Below, in pieces: positions 25,469 through 33,101 of a stretch of 64,000 bases of DNA (positions are counted from its first letter, which is position 1; each line of letters begins with the position of its first letter). A program made the translations under genes and the position numbers. The notes below the pieces were generated by a model. It was not told the DNA's origin, did no database searches, and worked only from the letters and a program-made list of their open reading frames with translations. The stretch spans positions 34,527 to 98,526 of the forward strand of contig CAZCSP010000012.1 of assembly GCA_964501275.1 (NCBI GenBank), read 5' to 3'. This stretch comes from 55-13 sp964501275 (GTDB taxonomy: Bacteria; Armatimonadota; Fimbriimonadia; Fimbriimonadales; Fimbriimonadaceae).

Positions 25469-28228
25469 CTACTCCGCGTGAAACGTCAGCACATACTTGC
25501 CGCCCTTCTTGGTCGCAAATTCAAACGCCTCCCCGCCAAACCTCTCAAACACCCGACCGCCTTCCTCCTGAAGCCTCGCCTCTCCCGCCTTGGTTTTCAC
25601 CCGACATACCCCGCCTAGCTTGGAGTGGATTACCGCTCGCTTGATCTCGCCGTCCTTCCAATCCACATCCACTACAAATCCACCTCGCACCACCAACCCC
25701 CGGAAAGAGCCGGTGAGCCAGGCCTTGGGTAGGGCGGGCAAGAGATAAACAAAATCCTCGTGGCTCTGGATCAGCATCTCCGCAATCCCGGCCGCGCCAC
25801 CGAAATTGCCGTCGATCTGGAAGGGCGGGTGGTCGTCGAAGAGGTTGGGGAGGGTGGACTTTGCCAACAGCAGGCGCACATTCTCATGCGCCTTCTCCGC
25901 ATCCAGGAAGCGGGCGAAAAAGTTGATGATCCAAGCTCTCGACCAACCGGTGTGGCCCCCTCCGCTCGCCAACCGATGCTCCATCGCCCGCTTGGCCGCC
26001 GCCATGTAATCGGGGGTCTTGGCGAAGGTGAACTGGTTGGAGGGGTGGACGCCGTAGAGGTGGGAGAGGTGGCGGTGGCCCGGTTCGGCTTCCTCATACT
26101 GCCGATCCCACTCCACCAGCCGCCCATCCGCCCCGATCTTCGGCATCGCCAGATTGTCCAAGGCCGCTTGCACCTGGGTCTGAAATTCGCCTTTGATCCC
26201 TAACTCCTTGGAGGCGGCAAGGACGTTGGTGAAGACCTCCCAGATGATCTCCTGGTCCATAGCATTGCCCATCGCCACGTTCAACAGCTTGCCCTCATGC
26301 CGATAGTGGTTCTCCGGCGAGGAACTTGGCCCGCTCACCAACTTGCCCGTCGCCGGATCCTTCACTAGCCAGCCCAGGTAGAACTCGGCGCACTCCTTGA
26401 GGAATGGGTAGGCACGGTCTCGCAGGAACGTCCGGTCTCCGGTGTAGCGGTAGTGCTCCATGAAGTGGCCGGCGCACCAGCCCATCCCGTGCGGCCAAAG
26501 CCCCCAGACCGTCTGCCCGGAAAGCGCCGCCCACAGGGGGCCGTCCGTCACGTGCCCGGCGGCGATCCCCTGCGAACCCAGGGTCTTGGCCAGAGCTCGA
26601 GCCGAAGGGCGCAGGTTCTCCAAGAGATCGAACATTGGCAGATGGCACTCGCTCAAGTTCCCGACCTCCGCGATCCAGTAGTTCATTTGGAGGTTGATGT
26701 TCAGGTGGTAGTCGGCGTTCCAAGGGGCCGTCTCATAGGGGCTCCAGATTCCCTGGAGGTTGGCGGGCATGTCGCCAGGGCGAGAGCTGGTGATCAGCAG
26801 GTAGCGCCCGTACTGGAAGTAAAGCTCCTCAAGACCCGCATCCGTGGCCCCTCCCTTCACCGCATCCAGCCGCTCGTCGGTCGGCTGGTCGAGAGTCGGG
26901 CCGAGATCCAGCGACACCCTTCGGAACAGCCGCTGGTGTTCCCTGACCGAACCCGACTTCAGGCTTGCATAGCTTTTCTTCTTCGCCGCATCCAGCGTCT
27001 GAACGCACTTTGCCATCCTGTCATACGACAGTGGCTTGGCGGGTTCGGTCTTGTTATAGTCTGTAGCGCTCGCTAAGTAGAGGGTGACAGCATTGGCCTT
27101 GCGAATCTCCAACCCGCCCTTGCCCGCCACGCTGGTCCCGCCCTCCAAGACGACATCCACCACCCCGTGGAACTTAGTCCCCAGAGCCTTGCCCTCATGC
27201 CCCGCCTGCCCCGAGAGCACAAGTCGGGAGTGACCCTGGGCAACCGCCACGTCCTTTCCGAAGCGATCCATGGATAGATTCAAATCCAGCGCCCCTTTCT
27301 TACTTGCGGTGAGGCGAACGACCGCGACTTGATCTACCGGAGAAACAAACGCCTCGCGCGTAAACCGAACGCCGTCCACCTCATAAGTCGTGGTGGCGAC
27401 CGCCGAATCCAGGTCAAGCTCTCGGCGGTAGCCCTTCGGGGTCGAGTCGGCGACCAGTGAGACCTCCGCCGCCATGTGTCCTGGTCCGCCGCCATTGTGG
27501 ACATCCACCGCCAACACATTCCGCCCCCGTCTCAGTTTGCCCTTCACATCGAAGGTGTAGTGCTGGTTATACACGGTCGTCCGCCCGATGGCTTGGCCAT
27601 TGAGGTAGATCGTGGAGGCATCGTCGATGGGGCTGAGTTGGAGTTTGGCGAACAAGGCTGGATCAGAGACATCGAACGAGGCTCGAAATAGAACGTTTGA
27701 GTTCGGGGGGACTTGGCGGTCGGCCTCGTTGCGGACGGTTGCCCATGCCGAGTCATCAAAGTCCACCACCGTTGCCTGCCCCCCAACGGGTCCGCGTTTC
27801 CAGTTCGAGATGGGCAGCGGCTTGGCAATCCGACGGTTCGGGTAGATCATCTCGATCCACAGGTCGCCCAGAGGCTGGTAGCTTCGCCGCCCCTCATGCT
27901 GAGCCATCACGTTCCGCTGCAGCGACTCTTGAGCCTCGGCGTTTTTCCCCTGAAATAGCAAATCCCGTGCCTGCTGGATATGTTTCGCGCTGTCTGGAGG
28001 TTGGATAGGATGGGGAGGCCCCGCCCAGATGGTGTCCTCATTGAACTGGATGCGCTCCATATCCACCCCGCCAAACACCATCGCCCCGATCCTCCCGTTT
28101 CCAATCGGAAGAGCCTGAAGCCACCCCGCCTCGTTCCCACGGGGAAGCATCGTATCGGCGGGCTGTCGATACCAGAGTTTCAGATCGTTGGGGGCCATGA
28201 CTGCAAGGGCGGCGAGGGTGGCAAGCAC
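25469..28228 (-). CDS. Glycoside hydrolase family 95 (alpha-L-fucosidase-type) with inserted jelly-roll domain
   Basis: A 919-aa enzyme. The N-terminal GH95 beta domain has LKLWYRQPADTMLPRGNE, LPIGNGRIGAMVFGGV and FNEDTIWAG. Residues about 141-262 form an inserted galactose-binding-like module (FDDSAWATVRNEADRQV, TIYLNGQAIGRTTVYNQHY, LAVDVHNGGGPG). The barrel carries PWNADYHLNINLQMNYW (about residue 507) and DGNFGGAAGIAEML (about residue 806), the conserved Asn/Asp-rich catalytic regions. It starts at GTG 28228 with a weak hydrophobic N-terminus. TAAAAT ends 6 nt upstream, suggesting a leaderless message. It likely removes fucose from extracellular glycans. Confidence 0.9.
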   Translation of the reverse strand: MLATLAALAVMAPNDLKLWYRQPADTMLPRGNEAGWLQALPIGNGRIGAMVFGGVDMERIQFNEDTIWAGPPHPIQPPDSAKHIQQARDLLFQGKNAEAQESLQRNVMAQHEGRRSYQPLGDLWIEMIYPNRRIAKPLPISNWKRGPVGGQATVVDFDDSAWATVRNEADRQVPPNSNVLFRASFDVSDPALFAKLQLSPIDDASTIYLNGQAIGRTTVYNQHYTFDVKGKLRRGRNVLAVDVHNGGGPGHMAAEVSLVADSTPKGYRRELDLDSAVATTTYEVDGVRFTREAFVSPVDQVAVVRLTASKKGALDLNLSMDRFGKDVAVAQGHSRLVLSGQAGHEGKALGTKFHGVVDVVLEGGTSVAGKGGLEIRKANAVTLYLASATDYNKTEPAKPLSYDRMAKCVQTLDAAKKKSYASLKSGSVREHQRLFRRVSLDLGPTLDQPTDERLDAVKGGATDAGLEELYFQYGRYLLITSSRPGDMPANLQGIWSPYETAPWNADYHLNINLQMNYWIAEVGNLSECHLPMFDLLENLRPSARALAKTLGSQGIAAGHVTDGPLWAALSGQTVWGLWPHGMGWCAGHFMEHYRYTGDRTFLRDRAYPFLKECAEFYLGWLVKDPATGKLVSGPSSSPENHYRHEGKLLNVAMGNAMDQEIIWEVFTNVLAASKELGIKGEFQTQVQAALDNLAMPKIGADGRLVEWDRQYEEAEPGHRHLSHLYGVHPSNQFTFAKTPDYMAAAKRAMEHRLASGGGHTGWSRAWIINFFARFLDAEKAHENVRLLLAKSTLPNLFDDHPPFQIDGNFGGAAGIAEMLIQSHEDFVYLLPALPKAWLTGSFRGLVVRGGFVVDVDWKDGEIKRAVIHSKLGGVCRVKTKAGEARLQEEGGRVFERFGGEAFEFATKKGGKYVLTFHAE

Positions 28229-28234
28229 TCCGCC

Positions 28235-28240
28235 ATTTTA
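28235..28240 (-). promoter_or_regulatory. -10-like hexamer for leaderless GH95 gene
   Basis: TAAAAT on the minus strand, 6 nt before the GTG at 28228. Confidence 0.5.
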
Positions 28241-28296
28241 ACCCGGCACTTCCTGATGGACAGCCAGATCATCGTAGAATAGCGGTAAGGACGCAC

Positions 28297-28509
28297 GTGA
28301 GTATTCCCCCAGAACTAGGCGAAATCATCGTCAGCAATCCTGAAATACTGGGAGGCATTCCTTGCTTCCAAGGCACGCGAGTACCGCTGGCGACTTTCCT
28401 CGATCATATTGAACAGGGCTACTCTCTGGACCGGTTTTTACAGGGTTATTCCAGCGTTGGGCGAGACCAGGCTCTGACCGTTCTGGAATCGCTCAAGCCT
28501 AAGTGTTGA
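28297..28509 (+). CDS. DUF433 (VapB45-like antitoxin) domain protein
   Basis: A 70-aa protein with the family pattern IVSNPEILGGIPCFQGTRVP followed by FLDHIEQGYSLDRFL. DUF433 proteins are DNA-binding antitoxins usually paired with a DUF5615 (PIN-like) toxin directly downstream. Here no toxin follows: the next frame breaks within 50 nt and a palindromic repeat begins at 28557. It starts at GTG 28297 with GGTAAGGA upstream and TAGAAT at 28275-28280. Confidence 0.85.
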   Translation: MSIPPELGEIIVSNPEILGGIPCFQGTRVPLATFLDHIEQGYSLDRFLQGYSSVGRDQALTVLESLKPKC

Positions 28510-28556
28510 ACTTGTTCAAACGAGACCTGCCAGATGCAACCTCAAACTCACCCTAA

Positions 28557-28646
28557 TCACCGCAAAGGGCACGAAGAAACAAAGAAACGCAAAGCCTGGG
28601 GGGAATGCCTTTGTGCTTCTTTGTTCCTTCGTTTCTTAGCGGTGAA
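28557..28646. repeat. Inverted repeat, CACCGCAAAG / CTTAGCGGTG type
   Basis: The arms TCACCGCAAAGGGCACGAAG and its near-complement ending CTTCGTTTCTTAGCGGTGA enclose AAACAAAGAAACGCAAAG and CTTTGTGCTTCTTTG. Same family as the elements at 24532-24627 and 41865-41951. It separates the DUF433 gene from the convergent gene at 28673. Confidence 0.8.
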
Positions 28647-28672
28647 GAACCAACTGGTTTTCTGAAGTGCGT

Positions 28673-29734
28673 TCAGTTGTTCACTGCATCCGCCACTACC
28701 GCCGCCGCCTTGGGCTGGAATGAGTGGAAGTCCAGGCCCAGCAACCGCGCGATGGTGGCCGCGACCATCCCGTTGGTGACCGGCGGCACATTCTTCCGCT
28801 CTCCAAGCGGCTTGGTATCTGGGCCTAAGAACATCATCCAGGTGTATTCGGCGTCCTTGATGTTGGCCCCGTGCGAGGTCCATTGCGGTCCGTCGCCCCG
28901 GCCGTGGTCGGTGGTGACGATGATCGTTGTCTTGTCTCGGTACTGGGGCGTCCGCTGAACATACTCCCAGAGCTTGGCCAGATAGCCGTCCACCCGCTTG
29001 GCGGCGTCCAGATACTGGTCGTACTTGTTGCTGTGGGCCCAAGCGTCGGTCTCGATCAACTCAAGGAACATGAGACGAGGCTTCTTGGTTTTCAGGTATT
29101 CGAACGCGGTGTTGAAGGTGAGGGTGTCATACGCCTCGACCTCGCCCCAGGTCCGGGGCACATCGGCTTTCACCCGGTTGATACCCTCCACAATCTGGTT
29201 GCCCTTCAACTCGTGAAACGGCTCAAAGGCGACGTTCACTGGGAAGCCGCACCGCTCCTTGTTCACGATGGAGGAGATCACCACCCACGATCCAAATGCC
29301 GCCACTTTCCCCTTGAACCCCGGTTGCCCGTGAATCCACTCCAGCACCGTCACATTGGGATTGGGCCGCGCGGCGTTGCTGTTGACCCGGGGATCGGGCA
29401 AGCCGCTGAGGGTTTCGTTGTAGCCCGGATAGGAGAATTTGTGCCCATTGGTCACGAAAGCGTCGCTCCCCAAAGCCCGGTTACCGTAAACCTGACCCTT
29501 CTGCGCGATCACAGACCAGGTGAACGGCATCAATATCTGCCGCCTCTCTTCTGCCGTCTCGCGCCAGTAAGCTTTCTGGAAAGGCTCGCTCTTGATCGGT
29601 TCCATGAGCGCCTTCTCTGCCCCAGTGAACAGTTCTTGGTGGCGGAGGCCGTCGGTCATCACGAAGATCACATTCTCCGTGGCAGGCTTGGGGAGCGCAA
29701 GAGCGACGGTGGCGATCAGGGTGGTTAGGATCAT
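28673..29734 (-). CDS. Exported alkaline phosphatase/sulfatase-superfamily protein
   Basis: A 353-aa protein with a short signal peptide (LTTLIATVALALPKPA). Superfamily metal-binding and nucleophile regions: VIFVMTDGLRHQEL (Asp) and later TTIIVTTDHGRGDGPQWTSH (Asp, His and downstream His). The Thr/Ser nucleophile is not obvious; GYNETLSG is a candidate. These features match sulfatase-like hydrolase or phosphoglycerate-mutase-like alkaline phosphatases. Its position between GH95 and GH20 on the same strand suggests a desulfation or dephosphorylation step in glycan breakdown. Confidence 0.75.
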   Translation of the reverse strand: MILTTLIATVALALPKPATENVIFVMTDGLRHQELFTGAEKALMEPIKSEPFQKAYWRETAEERRQILMPFTWSVIAQKGQVYGNRALGSDAFVTNGHKFSYPGYNETLSGLPDPRVNSNAARPNPNVTVLEWIHGQPGFKGKVAAFGSWVVISSIVNKERCGFPVNVAFEPFHELKGNQIVEGINRVKADVPRTWGEVEAYDTLTFNTAFEYLKTKKPRLMFLELIETDAWAHSNKYDQYLDAAKRVDGYLAKLWEYVQRTPQYRDKTTIIVTTDHGRGDGPQWTSHGANIKDAEYTWMMFLGPDTKPLGERKNVPPVTNGMVAATIARLLGLDFHSFQPKAAAVVADAVNN

Positions 29735-29738
29735 GGCT

Positions 29739-31316
29739 TCAGTCCAATTTACGGTAGTTTACGTCTAATGCCTTCAACCGCTCCAAATGGGCGGGCAGGC
29801 CAGTTCGGAATCGGTCGTAGTTACGGGCCTCCTTCGTGCTCCATGCCACCTCCGATAGGGCGCAGGCGCGGGGGAAGGCCATGTACTCCACATGCTTGCC
29901 GTTCGGGATGTACTCGGTCCATATCTGGTACTGCACGCCCATCACATGCTTGGCCTGCTCGGCGGTCATTACGGGCAGGATCGGCTCATAGCTATAGACC
30001 TTTTCCAACGGCACGAAGCCTCCGATGGCCCAAGGCTCTTTGGCGCGGTCTTGGGATTGGTAGTAGTCGAAGTACATGTGGCTGGTTTGGGCCATAACTA
30101 CGTCGTGTCCGCTGGAGACCGCGGTCATCGCGCCTTCGTTGCCCAACCACACCATCAGCGCCGCCTTCTCCGCCAGACCGCCTTCCAGGATTTCGCTCCA
30201 CCCGATCAGTCGGCGGCCCTTGGAGGCGATGAACTGGTCCATCTGGCGGATGAACCAGCTTTGAAGCTCATGCTCGTCCTTCAGCCCGAGCGCCTTCATC
30301 TTGGCCTGAGCCTTCTCCGAGGCTTTCCATTGGACCTTGGGACACTCGTCGCCGCCGATGTGGATGAACTGGCCAGGAAAGAGGTCCATGACCTCCAGTA
30401 GGACATCCTGCAAAAACTTGATAGTGGAGTCCTCCACGTTGAAAACGTTTTCGATGACGCCCCACTTGGTCCCGACTTCCAACTGCTTGGCCGGGTCGTT
30501 CCCGAGCCACGGGTAAGCGGCGATAGCGGCCTGGGCGTGACCAGGCATCTCGATTTCAGGGACGATGGTGATGTGCCGATCGGCGGCATAGGCGACCACT
30601 TCTCGAATATCGTCCTGGGTGTAGAAACCGCCATGGGGCTTGCCCGTGTATTCGGCGGGACTGTATTTGGTCATGGTGTCCTTCCGCCATGCCCCGACCT
30701 CGGTCAGCTTCGGATACTTCTTGATCTCGATCCGCCAGCCTTGGTCTTCGGTGAGGTGCCAATGGAAGGTGTTCAGCTTGTGCATCGCCAAGAGGTCGAT
30801 GTACTTCATCACGAACTCCTTGGGCGCGAAGTGGCGTGAGACATCCAACATGCTGCCGCGCCACTTGAACCGGGGCTGATCCTCGATCTTGACTCCCGCC
30901 ACCGTCCATTCCCGGCCCGAGACCTTTGCGCGGCGGAAGATGTCGGGGGGAAGCAGTTGGCGCAGGGTTTGGGCGCCGTAGAAAAGCCCGGCATCGGTAG
31001 CCGCCTCGATCTCCACCCGATCCGCCTTGACGTTCAGTCGGTAACCCTCCTCGCCCAACTTCTGATCCTTGGTCTTCTTGAGGTGGATAGCGTTCTTGTC
31101 CCCGCGCACTTTGATTTCCAATGGATAGCCAGTGGCAGGGCTGAGAAACGACTGGAGCATCCGCCCGGTCGGTCCCGAGGAGACGATAACGGTCTTGTCG
31201 TTCAGGGTGAAACTCTCGCCCGAGGAGGTCATGGAGAGCGGCTGAGGCACAACGGCAGGCATGGGCGCATTTTGCCCCAAGGCGAGGGCGGTCAGCGCGG
31301 TGATTGCAGCAAGCAT
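29739..31316 (-). CDS. Beta-N-acetylhexosaminidase (GH20)
   Basis: A 525-aa exported enzyme: signal peptide (AAITALTALALGQNAPM), an N-terminal alpha/beta GH20b domain (DAGLFYGAQTLRQLL) and the TIM barrel with RFKWRGSMLDVSRHF, KLNTFHWHLTEDQGWRIEI and the catalytic Asp-Glu pair in FIHIGGDECPKVQW (about residue 322). It uses substrate-assisted catalysis to remove GlcNAc/GalNAc. The stop is 4 bp from the start of the phosphatase/sulfatase-like gene, so the two form an operon. Confidence 0.93.
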   Translation of the reverse strand: MLAAITALTALALGQNAPMPAVVPQPLSMTSSGESFTLNDKTVIVSSGPTGRMLQSFLSPATGYPLEIKVRGDKNAIHLKKTKDQKLGEEGYRLNVKADRVEIEAATDAGLFYGAQTLRQLLPPDIFRRAKVSGREWTVAGVKIEDQPRFKWRGSMLDVSRHFAPKEFVMKYIDLLAMHKLNTFHWHLTEDQGWRIEIKKYPKLTEVGAWRKDTMTKYSPAEYTGKPHGGFYTQDDIREVVAYAADRHITIVPEIEMPGHAQAAIAAYPWLGNDPAKQLEVGTKWGVIENVFNVEDSTIKFLQDVLLEVMDLFPGQFIHIGGDECPKVQWKASEKAQAKMKALGLKDEHELQSWFIRQMDQFIASKGRRLIGWSEILEGGLAEKAALMVWLGNEGAMTAVSSGHDVVMAQTSHMYFDYYQSQDRAKEPWAIGGFVPLEKVYSYEPILPVMTAEQAKHVMGVQYQIWTEYIPNGKHVEYMAFPRACALSEVAWSTKEARNYDRFRTGLPAHLERLKALDVNYRKLD

Positions 31317-31413
31317 GGATACAGTTTCCCGATTTTGAGCTAAAGGGTCGCTAAATTTTTGGGGGAAGGGAATTGTAGGGAATGGGGAAGAAGGGAAGAG
31401 GGTGGGGAGTTTG

Positions 31414-31437
31414 CTGGGATCGCCGAATTTATTCGGC
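31414..31437. repeat. Family C repeat arm (GGGATCGCCGAATTTATTCGGC)
   Basis: One arm only, itself palindromic (GCCGAATTTATTCGGC), followed by CTTGTAGGA. Full elements with two arms are at 43493-43602 and 53132-53237. Confidence 0.75.
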
Positions 31438-31485
31438 TAGCCTTGTAGGAGGAAGTTGCTTGGAGGAGAGGCCGGGGAAGGGGAA

Positions 31486-31515
31486 ACCACGGATGACGCA
31501 GACTTGCGCAGATGC
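31486..31515. repeat. Dispersed CAGATG-type repeat
   Basis: ACCACGGATGACGCAGACTT and following GCGCAGATGCC; related copies at 24442-24470, 39478-39508 and 63818-63847. Confidence 0.6.
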
Positions 31516-31559
31516 CCCTCCCTAACGCCGGAATGCTTCCCAACCGACGATTCGACTAA

Positions 31560-32057
31560 GTGAACGCATTACGATCTGCCCTGTTTGTATTGGCTGCCTT
31601 GGCAGTCGTGTCCGCCATTGACTGGTCGCACCAGACGCGAGAGACGAGGTTCGATGGGTTTTCCCAGCGTGAGCACCTGATTCTCGGCCGATTCAAGAGA
31701 ACGACGGAGGTCGTCGATCCTCGCATAAAGGCCTCTGGGCCAGTTAAGGCCAAATTGAATGAGTACGGTCTGTCGCATTTTTGCCGAGGCGATCTGTTTG
31801 CCGTCACGGTGGATGGACCCAGAACGGATTTTTCGTGTTCTGGGAGAGAGCAAGGCGACTTGCGAAAGGAAGCCGCCCTCATCGCGAAAGAGCTACCTTG
31901 GCTCACCCTGATCTGGCATGGCGCCAAGTCTACGAGTTTCACCGCCCACGGCTATCACCCATCCAAGAAAGGTTACATCAGTATCAACATGGGCCAGCTA
32001 CCCGAACGCAGGCACGGTAAGGGCATGGCGTATCTTCTGGTGAAGATCAGCGAATAG
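31560..32057 (+). CDS. Hypothetical exported or membrane-anchored protein, 165 aa
   Basis: Unrecognised. The N-terminus (LRSALFVLAALAVVSAIDW) is a signal peptide or anchor and the rest a soluble domain with two Cys (FCRGD, SCSGRE) that could form a disulfide outside the cytoplasm. It starts at a GTG with no clear Shine-Dalgarno. It sits between repeat elements on both sides (31486-31515 and 32077-32200). Confidence 0.5.
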   Translation: MNALRSALFVLAALAVVSAIDWSHQTRETRFDGFSQREHLILGRFKRTTEVVDPRIKASGPVKAKLNEYGLSHFCRGDLFAVTVDGPRTDFSCSGREQGDLRKEAALIAKELPWLTLIWHGAKSTSFTAHGYHPSKKGYISINMGQLPERRHGKGMAYLLVKISE

Positions 32058-32076
32058 AAGCGGCTACGGATGGACT

Positions 32077-32200
32077 TTTGTAGGCGGCGGATGCATTGTG
32101 CCGCCGTTGTATTGCTACAAGCCTTGCGGCGACTCCAAGGTTCCTCGGACCTGGATGTCCAAGGCACGGTGACCCGGACGTGGATGCCCAGGCTACAGCG
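32077..32200. repeat. Family B element, degenerate copy
   Basis: Left end TTTGTAGGCGGCGGATGCAT (32077-32107) is identical to the terminal repeat of the 158-bp element at 37202-37359. The interior (CTCGGACCTGGATGTCCAAG, GACCCGGACGTGGATGCCCAGGCTAC region) is alignable with that copy. The right terminal repeat is missing. Confidence 0.8.
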
Positions 32201-32274
32201 CCTACCCTCATTCCCTACAAAGCCCTCAACTAGGCCGAAGCCGCGTCTTTGCGAAATCGGCCTAGTCCAGGCCC

Positions 32275-32532
32275 TTAGGTGGGAATCTTGCACTGGACGG
32301 ACAGGTAGCGGACGTCCGTCGCCAGGTTCTCAAGGTACTTGCGGGCCCGCTCGACGGCGGCCTTGGCCCACTCGTCCTGAGACCGCTGCTCCTGGGGAAG
32401 CTCGTCGAACTTGGAGAGGTAGATGGCGATCTGGTCGCTCAAGTCCGAAAGCTGCAACGCCTTTTGCTCCGGCCCTAGCCTCGACGACCAAATCTTGCGG
32501 GCGGATTGTTCGAAATGTGCAACTGGGTTCAT
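32275..32532 (-). CDS. Small hypothetical protein, 85 aa
   Basis: Unrecognised, probably helical (LGPEQKALQLSDLSDQIAIY, DEWAKAAVERARKYLENLA). Its ATG overlaps the stop of the upstream gene in ATGA, so the two are coupled. No membrane segment. Function unknown. Confidence 0.5.
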   Translation of the reverse strand: MNPVAHFEQSARKIWSSRLGPEQKALQLSDLSDQIAIYLSKFDELPQEQRSQDEWAKAAVERARKYLENLATDVRYLSVQCKIPT

Positions 32533-32993
32533 TGGACAGCCTCCTTAAGCTGAGAGTAGGGGGTTGGCGTGGGCGCCGCCTCGAATGAAAGATGGTCAGG
32601 TTGCCGAATGGCGTGCCTTGCCTTCTCGCGAAGCTCGGAGTGCAGGTCGCACATCCGGTCGTATGCCTTACGAAACCGGTTGGCGCGTTCCCAATCTCCG
32701 TTATGGGCAAATCGGTAACAAAGAAACCCAATCTGCCGGGCGCGGTCGGAAACCTTCTTCGCCAGTCTCAAAAACTGGCGGGCCTTTCCGATTCCGCCCA
32801 CAAAGCCTAGATCAACGGTCGCGGCTTCTTGCCGCACCTTCTGCTCTAAAAGCAATTTTTCAACCTCCAAGGTTTGATCCGTGGAGGGGCTCGACGATGC
32901 CGACACACCGAAGAGCGTCCTCTTATCCTGTGCCGACGAGGTTAGCTGACGGGTTCGGGCCAGAGTCGCCCTAGGCGCCGAAGCGCCATTCAC
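32529..32993 (-). CDS. Hypothetical protein, 154 aa
   Basis: Unrecognised. The first 40 residues look disordered and Ser/Thr rich. Residues 45-140 are predominantly helical (VEKLLLEQKVRQEAATVDLG, GFLCYRFAHNGDWERANRFR, MCDLHSELREKARHAIRQ). It is translationally coupled to the 85-aa gene by a 4-bp overlap. The start at 32993 is tentative. Confidence 0.5.
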   Translation of the reverse strand: MNGASAPRATLARTRQLTSSAQDKRTLFGVSASSSPSTDQTLEVEKLLLEQKVRQEAATVDLGFVGGIGKARQFLRLAKKVSDRARQIGFLCYRFAHNGDWERANRFRKAYDRMCDLHSELREKARHAIRQPDHLSFEAAPTPTPYSQLKEAVQ

Positions 32994-33087
32994 CCCATTC
33001 GGATGGTTCCCCCGCTCTGGCCCGTTGGACCAGACTAGGCTTCTTCATGATACCAGAGCAGGTTCAAGTGGCCTGGGTCTTGGCTTG

Positions 33088-33093
33088 TATAAT
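33088..33093 (+). promoter_or_regulatory. -10 box for leaderless beta-mannosidase gene
   Basis: Perfect TATAAT (preceded by TTG) ending 8 nt before the ATG at 33102, leaving no room for a leader. Confidence 0.6.
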
Positions 33094-33101
33094 CTGGCCC
33101 G

